Below, in pieces: positions 45,578 to 56,054 of a DNA stretch of 64,000 nt. A model generated the notes under the pieces. The model saw nothing but the letters and a program-made list of their open reading frames with translations. It was not told where the DNA came from and searched no databases. The stretch is from the NCBI GenBank assembly GCA_029851415.1, contig CM056744.1:86336907-86400906 (forward strand). Reading direction: 5' to 3'. The position numbers were made by a program, and so were the translations under genes. This DNA comes from Eretmocerus hayati. Its lineage: Eukaryota > Arthropoda > Insecta > Hymenoptera > Aphelinidae. Position 1 is the first letter of the stretch, and every line of letters starts with the position of its first letter.

Positions 45578-47673
45578 GGGCCATTTCGGAGCATTTCGAC
45601 GAATGCCTGCACCAGGGGGGTCTGAAAAAAATCCGCAAAAATTTTTTTCTGTTAGTACTATGTTAATATAGTACAAAAAAATTTTTTTTGGATTTTTTCG
45701 AAAGCCCCCGTGGGCCCTAGGGCCCATAAAAGGCCTATTTTTGGCCCCTTTTTAGCCTATCTTGGGAGAATCATAGCTCCGACCTGGTTCAATTTTTTTC
45801 AACGTACCTGGGCGCATTTTTTCCGTCAAGACTAGTACTTTCAAAAAAAAAAATTGTCCGCGACCAAAAATTCAGCCTAGCAACTTCTGCAAGCTATTTA
45901 CCAAAGGCAGATTTTAGCGATTTTTAGGCCCTCTTCCAAGTGATCTAGCTCCTACTAGACATGTGATAATCGACTTTTGCAGGTGGTCATTTTGAAGGTC
46001 TTGAAAAAACCTACAATTTGACCACCTGCAAAAGTCGATTATTGTACTTTTTATAGGAGCTATAGCCGATACAAGTTGAGCAGTTTTGTAAAAACACCAA
46101 ACTTTGAGCTCAATTTAAAAAAATCACTTTTTTTTGTTCGAGGTCTAACCTATGAGAAAATGTTCTTCAAAGCCCCAACTATCGATCGCAAAAATAATCC
46201 GAGTGGGATATTCAATTCTCGATTTTATTCAGCCAATTTAAAACACCTTCTTTTGACTTTTTGCTTAAAATGCCAACACAGGCATGGCTCGCATATGCTT
46301 CCATCTGAGTTGTTATGCACCAATCTGGGTGGAATTACTCCCCAAAGTACCCCCAAATATGTGTGAGAACTTCCGGAGGCGAGCCTCAAGCCAGAAGCGA
46401 GCTGGAGGTTCAATCCATCAGGTCCAAAATGGGCATTATTTCGTCTAATTTCGGGCAGGTGAGCGAGGGCTCGATTCCCCGTGTTTCTGCTCACAAACGA
46501 GACAAGTGGCTAAAATGGGGATTCAAACATGTTTTTCCGACTCAAAATGACCATCTAAACACGGTGCCGGGGTCGATTTAGCCCTAGATCATCGTCATTT
46601 TGCAGTAGAGGCGCAAAACCTGTGATTACGGAGTTTAACGCCGTTTGAGGATTGGATGATATCCTAGGCACGAATTGACCCCGGGACCGTGTTTAGATGG
46701 TCATTTTGAGTCGGAAAAACATGTTTGAATCCCCATTTTAGCCACTTGTCTCGTTTGTGAGCAGAAACACGGGGAATCGAGCCCTCGCTCGCCTGCCCGA
46801 AATTAGACGAAATAATGCCCATTTTGGACCTGATGGATTGAACCTCCAGCTCGCTTCTGGCTTGAGGCTCGCCTCCGGAAGTTCTCACACATATTTGGGG
46901 GTACTTTGGGGAGTAATTCCACCCAGATTGGTGCACAACAACTCAGATGGAAGCATATGCGAGCCATGCCTGTGTTGGCATTTTAAGCAAAAAGTCAAAA
47001 GAAGGTGTTTTAAATTGGCTGAATAAAATCGAGAATTGAATATCCCACTCAGATTATTTTTGGGGTCGATAGTTGGGGCTTTGAAGAACATTTTCTCATA
47101 GGTTAGACCTCGAACAAAAAAAAGTGATTTTTTTAAATTGAGCTCAAAGTTTGGTGTTTTTACAAAACAGCTCAACTTGTATCGGCTATAGCTCCTATAA
47201 AAAGTACGATAATCGACTTTTGCAGGTGGTCAAATTGTAGGTTTTTTCAAGACCTTCAAAATGACCACCTGCAAAAGTCGATTATCACATGTCTAGTAGG
47301 AGCTAGATCACTTGGAAGAGGGCCTAAAAATCGCTAAAATCTGCCTTTGGTAAATAGCTTGCAGAAGTTGCTAGGCTGAATTTTTGGTCGCGGACAATTT
47401 TTTTTTTTGAAAGAACTAGTCTTGACGAAAAAAATGCGCCCAAGTACGTTGAAAAAAATTGAACCAGGTCGGAGCTATGATTCTCCCAAGATAGGCTAAA
47501 AAGGGGCCAAAAATAGGCCTTTTATGGGCCCTAGGGCCCACGGGGGCCTTCGAAAAAATCCAAAAAAAATTCTTTCGTACTACATTAACATAGTACTAAC
47601 AGAAAAAAATTTTTGCGGATTTTTTCCAGACCCCCCTGGTGCAGGCATTCGTCGAAATGCTCCGAAATGGCCC
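45578..47673. mobile_element. 2.1-kb near-perfect palindrome, ~1-kb arms
   Basis: The left arm 45578-46577 is the reverse complement of 46672-47673 with only scattered differences by eye; the unpaired centre is under 100 bp. Ends are TGGGCCATTTCGGAGCATTT and the inverse, each with TA just outside, compatible with a TA target. Mirror-image ORFs of 88-96 codons occur in both arms but lack any known domain. The high arm identity implies recent formation or gene conversion. It is nested within the foldback-like structure at 43065-49528. Confidence 0.82.
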
Positions 47674-48180
47674 ATATTCAAGTCACACACGGAGTGAATC
47701 TCCTATATACAATTATTGCAAACAACCGGAATTCAACACAGAAAGAAGAAAAGCAAATATGTAAGTATTTTCCTGTAACTTGATATTTATTATCATCATT
47801 AAATACTCCCATCATCAGATATTCATATCCACCATTCATCATCTTAGCATCATCCTCAATCATTTCAAACTCAATGAACAAGAAGAAAAATATACAATAA
47901 TCTCAATATAAACTTAACATGATGATTTTCAATTATCTCATAATAATATACATCCAATCATCCATAATAATCATGTTATTATCATTCATTCAATATTATC
48001 CCTCCCATTCCAAATTGATATAATTCCCTTCAATCTCATTATCCCCATCCCCCATATACATATTCAAATTATATGACTATGTACAAGAGCAACATTATCG
48101 TCTAAGCTCATAGTCATAAGTACTATTATTACTATATTTTTATATTATAATTATCATTATTATTATACTACTCTTTCCTT

Positions 48181-48250
48181 GTAATATTTCAGAAACACCA
48201 GACGGGGTCCTACCCCAGGGTGAGAGAAAGTACTATACATACATTATATA
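48181..48250 (+). mobile_element. LINE 3' tail, plus strand
   Basis: CCAGACGGGGTCCTACCCC followed by AGGGTGAGAGAAAG and an ACAT-like tail is a diverged relative of the minus-strand LINE tail at 13487-13640. A 23-bp repeat follows it directly, perhaps seeded by the tail. Confidence 0.6.
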
Positions 48251-48312
48251 TAGAATTCGGAGCGAATTATGTATAGAATTCGGAACAAATTATGTATAGA
48301 ATTCGGAGCAAA
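48251..48312. repeat. 23-bp tandem repeat, three units
   Basis: TAGAATTCGG starts at 48251, 48274 and 48297, giving a 23-bp period. Units differ at one or two positions. Confidence 0.85.
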
Positions 48313-48655
48313 AACTTTGCGACTGCGGAAACATTTTCTCAGTGATGATCATCTCCTGGAGTGGCTCTCCCAGAGTTCTCTCCGGTAATTTTTCATGGAT
48401 TGGAAGGAACAAAATTGAATAGAATAATTTCGGGTTCTCGGGAAAACAAACATATAAGAATTGAATTTTTGGGCAAAAAAAAATTTTCGCGTTGGCCGCC
48501 CGAGGGGGCGACTTTATCGCCGATTTCGTGCTACCGTCCGGGCGCCCGCTCGGGCGGCCATCCATTTTCAGTGGGGCGGCGAGTGTCGGTGCGGAATCAG
48601 AATCACACCTGTCCGAATACCGGCACAGGACCAGAATACAAGGGTCTTCGTTGAT

Positions 48656-49188
48656 CGACACTCGCTGAGGACCGGTACGGGACTAGATCGACACTCGCCA
48701 AGCACCGACACGGGACCAGATCGACACTTGCCGAGGACCGGTACGGGACCAGATCGACACTCGCCGGAAACCCTTAGGGATCAGTTCGACACTCGCCGAG
48801 GACCGGAAGAGAACCACATCGACACTCGCCGAGTATCGTCACGGGACCAGTTCAATACTCGCCGAGGACCGGTAGAAAAGCACATCGACTCTCACCGAGG
48901 ATGGGTACGGGACCAGATCGCCGATCAGCGGGGACCGACATGGTACCCCATCGCCACTCGCCGAAGACCGGTAGAAAACCACATTGACACTCGCAGAAGG
49001 CTGGTACGGGACGAAATGGACACTCGCCGAGGTCCGATACAGGACCAGATCGACACTTGCCGAGGACGGGTACGGGACCAGATCGCGACTCGCCGGGGAC
49101 CGATAAGGGACCAGATCGACACTCGTCGAGGATCGGTAGAGAACCACATCGACACTCGCAGAGGACCGGTACGGGACCAAAGTGACAC
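48656..49188 (+). repeat. 33-bp minisatellite, about 16 units, open reading frame throughout
   Basis: The unit core is CGACACTCGCCGAGGACCGG followed by TACGGGACCAGAT. Because 33 is divisible by 3, a 270-codon frame (48461-49273) stays open and reads an 11-residue repeat: DRHSPRTGTGP at first, then, after a unit shortened near 48770, DTRRGPVRDQI in the shifted phase. The minus strand is open too. The phase switch and dual-strand openness argue that this is a non-coding minisatellite rather than a gene. It sits in the right arm of the foldback-like structure; the left arm has about one unit. Confidence 0.88.
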
Positions 49189-49540
49189 TAAGGTGTTTTT
49201 CCATTACAGGTTCAGATGCTCAGCTGAATTGTACTCTTCTTCACAAAATACTGCCAGCAGGCAGATAAAGTGATTTAAAATGAACCCTAACCTAACTGCA
49301 GCAGGTGTATGAAAGAGATTTCTGTGGCAAAATAATACAAGGGCCATATCATTCAGCTCGCACTATTCTCACAAATCACACTTATTGAGAACTTTCTTCA
49401 TCTCATGCCGCCGAGTCAGGTTTTCATCATTTAACAACAAACAACGGGACAAGCTGTGTGAGTAAACAAAATAGCGGACTGTGCTGTGGACGTTGTATCA
49501 CAGTATGCGCAGCAGATGGAGAATGCCGAGGGTAACCACA

Positions 49541-50094
49541 AGGGCATCTCTCATCTTCTATAAGATTGACTCGAAATAGGGATGATCCCAAGTGGTAGGG
49601 ATTCGCTCGGAGGCGATTTATTGTAACTATAGTTTTACGGTCGAGATTGAATTCCTGAAACCATGGGTGACTGTCATCAGTGTAATAATATTCGAAGTAA
49701 TTTTGGCCTTTAAAGCTACTTTCCAGGACAAGTTTCTCATTAGTATTTGATCTGGATATAGCATAAAATTCACATCGGAGATCTGAAAACGGAATTTACA
49801 TATCGCGAACATATTCATCATCAGTGGCGCTCTTGGCTGCCTGATCAGCCTTTTCATTACCGCGAATACCTATGTGTGAAGGAATCCATACAAATTTGAT
49901 ACATGTGTTACGTTCTATTGGGTGAGTCAACTCAGCAATTTTCTTTTCGATTTTGTATACAAATGAACCAGTTTTGACATCCATCTCAGAGGATCTTAGA
50001 TTAAGCAAAGAACTGACAGAATCAGTGAATATTATCACACTCTTGTCATCGATTGATCTTGAATAACTCGATGCTTATTTTAAATTTTGACTCT
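49541..50094 (-). pseudogene. Non-LTR retrotransposon ORF2 remnant: RNase H end and C-terminus
   Basis: On the minus strand from about 50094 to 49796 a frame reads DDKSVIIFTDSVSSL and then WIPSHIGIRGNEKADQAAKS. These are the second acidic-residue region and the characteristic WxPSHxGIxGNEKAD motif of the RNase H domain of jockey/I-group LINEs. After a stop and a frameshift, 49721 to 49541 reads TINRLRANPYHL and ERCPCGYP, matching the RLR..H and CxCG signature that follows RNase H in these ORF2 proteins. The reverse transcriptase and the first part of RNase H are missing. The remnant stops at the edge of the foldback-like structure, which probably inserted into it. Confidence 0.82.
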
Positions 50095-50779
50095 TCCTTG
50101 CTCAAGAGGAAGGACATGCAGTAGATTTCCCGATTATGTCCTAGATATTGAGATCGCATCAAGATTATAACTCTGAGAATTGAGAGAAATTATCCAATTG
50201 ATTGATGTGAATATATCTATCTGTAGAATGAGACCACATCAAAAGTTGCCCGAGGTCAAGTTTGTTACACTCTAATCAGCAAGGACGCCTGACCGGATGA
50301 TCTCAATAGTATATTATGCGTCGAGTACTGGAAACCGCGTGTCTCTATGGCTTGTGCTGGACGTCGGCGAAGCCGACGTCCTGCACGAGTTCCGCAGGAA
50401 AAACGCGGTGCCCAGCACGAGTCGCATATCCTACTGTATACCGCGAGTGCTCCCCCGAGTTTCTCCGACCTGCATTTTCTATTATTAATGTTTCATTGCA
50501 ATTTATCGGTTTTCGTCTGCTGCGACTCAGTAGGCACAAGACTTGTTCTCGTTTCTATTGCCGTATACCCATATATTGCTGTGTTTGGGCGTTGTGCTAT
50601 ACATACCGTGTGAATAATTTCTCACCCAATATTACTAGATACTCATGCAGCGTGTCCATAATCTGTTGATATTGATGATGATTGATCACGACCGCACGGG
50701 ACTGATGCATGTATCAAACCTTTATTTCAATCAAAACAATGATGTTTTTAGCAGAAATTTGTTGAATGAATGAGGAAGC
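50095..50779. other. Intergenic with a strong short hairpin
   Basis: CTTGTGCTGGACGTCGGC-GAA-GCCGACGTCCTGCACGAG at 50351-50389 folds into a stem of about 17 bp with a 3-base loop, in a GC-richer patch of about 200 bp. Overlapping ORFs on both strands reflect the palindrome and are not supported as genes. Confidence 0.5.
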
Positions 50780-52060
50780 TTTCCATGTAAAGATGGCTCC
50801 AAGAAAAGAGAACTGGTGATACACGAGCTAGCTTCGGGAGAAAGCTGCTGCTGGTAGAATATGATGAAGAAATATGATATGCGCTGTGACTGATTTCTTC
50901 CAGGGCTTCAAGAAAAGGGAATTTGTGATAATAGGAGCTAGTTTCTGGAAAAAGCAGCTGTTGATGAAATATGATGAAGAACTAAGATGAGCGCTGCTGA
51001 TCCTTTCCTCTAATCAGCATGAAACATCAGAAATATGATGAACGTGGTGACTGGATTTCTTTCTTCTATCAGCATCTCAATAAGGCTTCCATATATGACA
51101 CTGCCACAGTCAAACAACTTCATGGTAGTTTTGCATTTAACCTCCACTATAACTTTTGAATGTAAGATAACAATATTAATGTGTAATGCTAACAAGGGGC
51201 AAATGATCAGCCACGCTTTCTATATTTCTTTAATGCTGACTGCTGAATAGGAGAATTGAATCAGCCACGCCCATTATATTTCCTGTAATTTCAGAGAGCA
51301 CATTCGATCATCAAGAGTTGAATGTGCTGTGCCAGTTTGTCAACATCTCACATCAGAAATATGATGAGCGTGGTGACTGATTTCTTCTCTCTCTCCTCAG
51401 CATCTCGATAAGTCAATCATCATTCACACAATTCAAGTTAAGAATCATCATGGCAGTTTTGCATCCCACCCTCATTGAGGTGATGCGGTCACCGTGCACT
51501 ATGCACGCTGAAAGTTATTCGCACTTTTATCAAATTTGCTTGCGATTTGGGTGTAACGACGAGAAGACCAATGATTATTATCATCTAACTTGAGTTCGTC
51601 TTTTCATCGTTTGGCTAAAATCGCAAGAAAACTGGAGAGAAGTGGGAATAACTTGAGCGCAGGCACCTCCTAAACTATAATATAGGCACTTTGTGATTCG
51701 TCTTTTTATCCGATTCTCTTGCGATTTGGGCGAAACGATGAGAAGACGAACTTGAGTTAGATCATAATAAACGCGGGTCTTCTCGTCGTTTCACCCAAAT
51801 CGCAAGCAAATTTGATAAAAGTGCGAATAACTTTCAGCGTGCACGGTGACCGCATCGCCTTAACTTTCATTCCCAGGAAATTGATGTGTGATGCTAACAA
51901 TTTTGGATTCAAGACAACAATGTCTCTCCAGAAAATTGATGACAATTGGATTCAAGACAACAATGGCCATCCACGCTGGTCATATTTTTGATGTAAGATG
52001 CTGTCAGCCACGCTCATTATGTTTCTTGACAATGCTATGAGGGGTAGCTCATGTACAAAA
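50780..52060. repeat. Degenerate direct repeats (~109 and ~326 bp periods)
   Basis: AAGAAAAGRGAA recurs at 50801 and 50910 (109 bp). ACATCAGAAATATGATGA recurs at 51025 and 51351 (326 bp), followed in both by CGTGGTGACTG, CAGCATCTC, TAGTTTTGCAT-like words and TGATGCTAACAA. TTGGATTCAAGACAACAATG is present twice (about 51903 and 51947). CAGCCACGCYCATTAT occurs several times. The second 326-bp unit is interrupted by the TTAA element at 51479-51859. No coding content is seen. Confidence 0.65.
51479..51859. mobile_element. 381-bp palindromic element, TTAA target, family 1
   Basis: Ends are GGTGATGCGGTCACCGTGCA and the inverse of GGCGATGCGGTCACCGTGCA. The right target is TTAA (51860-51863) and the left is a one-base variant TTGA (51475-51478). 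Comparison with the neighbouring repeat unit near 51135-51190 shows the uninterrupted site. Arms share CTTGCGATTTGGGTG-like words and fold nearly end to end. A larger relative with identical ends is at 54720-56050. Confidence 0.8.
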
Positions 52061-52559
52061 CTGACATTCGGTATATTTTGGAGGAAGCACACCCATGATG
52101 ACCGATTTCATCCATGTACATCCACTGAGAAGCCTTAACTAATAAATGCTTTCTGCGTGAACCTCACATTTGGTAGCTTTTGAAGAGAGCACACAACAAA
52201 CTAAACAATTAATGATGGTGACTAAGCATCTTGATAATAGACACTCTGATGAACTTTTTTAGCATAATTATAGTTCTGTATTTGAACCTTGAAAAATACT
52301 ATTGAAAATTCATTGTTGTTTTCGTCAACATTTTTGTCATTTTAATACATATGAGTCATCATATCTCTGATGATCGTTGCTCGCGTAGGAAGGTTAGGTT
52401 CAGTCATTCAGTCTAGGGGTTCTTGGTGCTATTCATTTAGCGTAAAAACACAAGAGGCGCCGCGCGCATAATCGCCTTGTTCCCAGCTATTCCCACCCGC
52501 ATTCACCAGCCTAAGAAACACGTGTTTCCAGCACGAGCGATATAAAAATCATTTGAGGG

Positions 52560-53450
52560 ATCCCAAATCTCCTGGATACTCAACATCTCTTCCCTCTTAC
52601 TCTATTTTCTCCAAAAGTATGATTCGGCAAGTGTGGCACATCTTTTTCCCCTATCACGTCATCTGGGATAAAAATATGAATTTCAACTCTTGAGAGTCAT
52701 GAAATCAGAGGGAACATGTCGGGAATTTGTTTAGTAGAAACTGGACGTGAAACGATTCGGAAGAGATTGGAAAATATTAATTTCAGCTTTCGAGAATTGT
52801 GAGATCAGAGAAAAAAAGTTGAGAAAAGGTTCCGAAAAATCTGAGCGTGAAGCTCATGGGAATGGAGTGATTTCATTACGATTTGATATTTGAAACCAGG
52901 TTGATTCACAAACAACAGATTACCTCTGTGATTTTAACTCAACTTGAGTTACTCACCATCTCCAGTGACTTTCAAACAAGAACAATGAATGCGGAATTCA
53001 ATTTTCTTGTTTCTGTTTTTTCTCATTGGTTCAGATAGATGATCATTTTCAATAAATTTATTGAATCAAAGAGATGGTGAGCAACTGAATTTCAGTCAAG
53101 ACTACAAAGATGACCAAATCGTAATAAAATCAATCCATTTCCATTAGTTTCACGCTCAGATTTCGCAAAACCATTGCTCAAAATACTTTCCCTGATCTCA
53201 TAACTGTCAAGAGTTGAAATTGATATTTTTCAATCTCTTCCTATGCGTTTCATGTCAGACCTTGCTTAACATTTACTTGCCATGTTTTCCCCAATTTCAT
53301 GACTCTTAAGAGTTGAAAGTCGTATTTTGATCCAAAATGAAGTGGTGGGGGAGGATGGCCATATTTGTCAAGTTAATTTTTATGGAGGAAGTGAAGTAAG
53401 AGGAGGGAAATTTTCGACAATTGGCTATGATAATGATTGAAAATTCTCAA
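52560..53450. mobile_element. ~890-bp palindromic element
   Basis: Arms pair around a centre near 53010. Examples are TCAACTCTTGAGAGTCATGA (52683) with its inverse near 53298, TCTGAGCGTGAA (52840) with its inverse near 53152, and ACTCACCATCTC (52951) with its inverse near 53073. Divergence between the arms is greater than in the 2.1-kb palindrome, so it is older. The ends and target duplication are not clear. Confidence 0.65.
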
Positions 53451-54719
53451 ATTGATAAATATAAGCTGTGAATGATAGCATGTAGGAAACCCCCAAACAT
53501 GTCTATATATTTAATTCATGAAAACCATTCTCTCAATATGCAGTGGTATGATGAATTGCAAGATGAAAAGTTCCTAGCTATAAGCAAAGAAATATGGATA
53601 TGCTGTATCTACAAGGGAGAAATTCCTGTTTTCACAAGAGCCGGATCACATTTTCCGAGAACAAACTGAGGCTCCTCGAGCTTCTGGTTCAGATGCATCT
53701 AGATATATTCTTTACTGAACTGACAAGGGGAGTCCAAGGGGCTCGGAAACTGGATCTGTCTGAAACTCTGGGAACCATCTCTTTTGGGACCAAAAGCTGA
53801 TACCCAAAGCCGCAGAGTCTAACGCTCAACCGTTTTCAAGCTACAGGCTACAAACCCGTTACAGTATATCTATGGGTCAGATCAGTATATTTCGGCAAAT
53901 CCGTCAACACGACCCCCGCGGATCTTTTCGCCAGTTTTTTACATGAAAGTAGGCACCAAAAATAGTACTCTTCCAGAATTTCAGCTCCCTAAAAATTATT
54001 TTACGCCCGCTAGAATTTTTTCAAGTTTGAAAAAGGCCTTTTTTAGCATTTTCTAAAAGAATTGTCATATTGACCAGAAACATCGTAGCGAGGCGTGCAA
54101 GGTCGCATTTTCTTTGTTTTGATGTCAACTTATAGAGAAGAAATATGCAAGACTCTCAAAACCAAATGCGTTCAGTCTACACGACGATACGTAAAGTCAC
54201 TTTTTCTCGATTTTCAGACCATTTTGAAATGGACGCTATTCCGTAGCATCTGAATCTTTTTCCATCTCACTCAATTAGTTTTGTTTGTCTTGAGAAACCC
54301 TATAGTTTGCGTGTTCGTACGTCCAAATCGGATGATTTTGGTCCGAGTTATGTCCATTAGAAGATGGTGAGTTATCGAAAAATGCCCAATTTGTCAAGCT
54401 CGCCGAATCAATCGCCCTCCACCAATCGACTTAAAACTTGACACAGATGTTTTTTCAAGTGTCTCAAACATGTGGAGGAAAGTTCGCGCTGTATTTCGGC
54501 CTTCCGTTGAACCTATGATTTTTACAAACACCCTCATTTTTGCGGATTTTCGTGTAATGTTTGAAGCGGTTTCCACTCTCTTCCTGCGCATGCGCACATC
54601 CGTACTGCGCCGGGAGTATCCTCAATTGATAGCCCTTGCAATTTCTTTCAAAATGACCTCTTGACAGAGTCTTTTTGATCCAACTGAACCAGAAATCTAG
54701 CTATTTTAAGGCGATGCGG
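53451..54719. other. Unassigned, repeat-derived in part
   Basis: No gene is supported. The stretch ending near 54665 (TGCGCATGCGC, then CAATTGATAGCCC and TTTCTTTCAAAATGACC) matches the inner arm of element A (7577-7622) and part of element B, so it is probably a decayed fragment of that family. An invariant-looking AT-rich segment at 53880-54400 remains unexplained. Confidence 0.45.
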
Positions 54720-56050
54720 TCACCGTGCACTGTGACCATGGACCTGTAAAATACACCTTACATAAGAAGTTTGATGATTCAAAGTGTGAAACGAGTTGTC
54801 GAATACTTGTTATTGTCCAACTTGTATTCCTCAATCCGTCGTTCAGCCCAAATCACCAGAAAATCGGAGAAAAGTGGGAATAACTCGGCCGCGGGGACCT
54901 CCTAAGCTATTATATACGCACATTTTCATTCCCAACTTTCTCCGATTCTATTGCAATTTGGGCTTAACGAAGAGCAGACAAATCTAAGTTAGACGATAAC
55001 AAATGTTTGTGCGCTCATCGTTTAGCCCAAATCGCAATAGACCGGGAGCTAGCTGACATTTTTTGGTAGTTATTCCTATCAGGACAGGTCATTAACTAAT
55101 AAGTCATTTGTGGTGCGGAGAGGACGCATATGCAGTGACAGACGGGTGAGCCGTTCCGTTTTTGTGCAATTAATAAACAAACACGTTGGGTAATTCGATG
55201 TTTCAGAACTATTTTCTACACAAAAATCGAACAATATTTCATCGATTCAGTTGAAAAAAAGTCATCGCTGATCAGTTGGCATACTAATTAGACGATTCCT
55301 AGTGCCTACCATACTCGATCAAAAATGTCAAATTTTTCAAATATTTAGAAATATTTTCTACAGTATGGCACTTTGATATTCGGATAGATTGCATGGGAAT
55401 AATCCATCGGGGAAGCATCGCCATACTAATAGGGTGATTCTGAATCAATCAAAACCGCGATCAAAGTTCCGTGAAATGGATCAAATTCAACTGCTCCGCT
55501 ACGCCATCTCTCGAGAAACGATTGAGTCTCTCGGCCACGTGGAATTCCATGCATTTTACGCAACTTCGATCGCAGTTTTGAATGATTCGGAATCGCCCTA
55601 TCAGTATGGCGATGCTTTTCCGATGGATTATTTTAATGCAATATATCCGAATATCAAAGTGCCATACTGTAGAAAATATTTCTGAGTATTCGAAAAATTT
55701 TACATTTTTGATCGAGCATGGTAGGCACTAGGAATCGCCTGATTAGTATGCCAACTGATCAGCGATGACTTTTTTTTCAACGGAATCGACGGAATATTGT
55801 TCGGTTTTTGTGTAGAGAATAGTTCTGAAACATCGAATTACCCAACATGTTTGTTTATTAATTGCACAAAAACGGAACGGCTCACCCGTTTGTCACTGCA
55901 TAGTCGTCCTCTCCGCACCACAAATGACTTATTAGCTAATGACCTGTCCTGGTAAGTATAACTACCAAAAAATGTCAGCTAGCTCCCGGTCTACAACAGA
56001 ATCGGAGAAAGTTGGGAATGATTTTTAGCTTGCATGGTGACCGCATCGCC
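54720..56050. mobile_element. 1.33-kb element, TTAA target, with nested insertion
   Basis: TTAA at 54716-54719 and 56051-56054 flank ends GGCGATGCGGTCACCGTGCA and the inverse of GGCGATGCGGTCACCATGCA. Internal words shared with the 381-bp member include AGCCCAAATCGCAA, GTGGGAATAACT and ACCTCCTAARCTAT. Removing the nested element at 55040-55991 leaves about 380 bp, the same size as the copy at 51479-51859. TTAA targeting fits piggyBac, Kolobok or Sola3 families, but the GGCGATG tip is not one I can assign. Confidence 0.83.
55040..55991. mobile_element. 952-bp palindrome nested in the TTAA element, TA target
   Basis: TA at 55038-55039 and 55992-55993 flank ends GACCGGGAGCTAGCTGACAT and the inverse. 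The arms pair almost throughout around a centre near 55515, including CATACTGTAGAAAATATTTC-type words that face each other. A 98-codon ORF (55389-55685) spans the centre and is a by-product. TA targeting fits Tc1/mariner-related MITEs, but the GACCGGG tip is not typical of them. Confidence 0.82.
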
Positions 56051-56054
56051 TTAA

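Larger units (their letters stand above)
43065..49528. mobile_element. ~6.5-kb foldback-like structure with minisatellite in its right arm
   Basis: The left arm 43065 to about 43640 is inverted in 48340-49528. Matching pairs are CGGCATTCTCC with CTGCTGCGCATACTG at 43065 and the inverse ending 49528; ATAGTGCGAGCTGAATGATA near 43327 and the inverse near 49345; and TTGCCCAAAAATTCAATTTT near 43464 and the inverse near 48460. The left arm has about one copy of a 33-bp unit where the right arm has about sixteen, plus about 120 unshared bases near 49195-49320. Long inverted arms containing tandem units of about 30 bp are the known structure of Drosophila Foldback elements (31-bp modules), so this may be an analogous element. 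No clean target duplication is found. An inverted segmental duplication is the alternative. Confidence 0.6.

Noticed and set aside
46076..47175. Mirror-image ORFs of 88-96 codons in the 2.1-kb palindrome
   Set aside because: They occur in both arms because of the palindrome, overlap each other in several frames and have no recognised domain.
55389..55685. 98-codon ORF
   Set aside because: It spans the centre of a palindromic MITE and reads both arms, so it is a by-product of the repeat.
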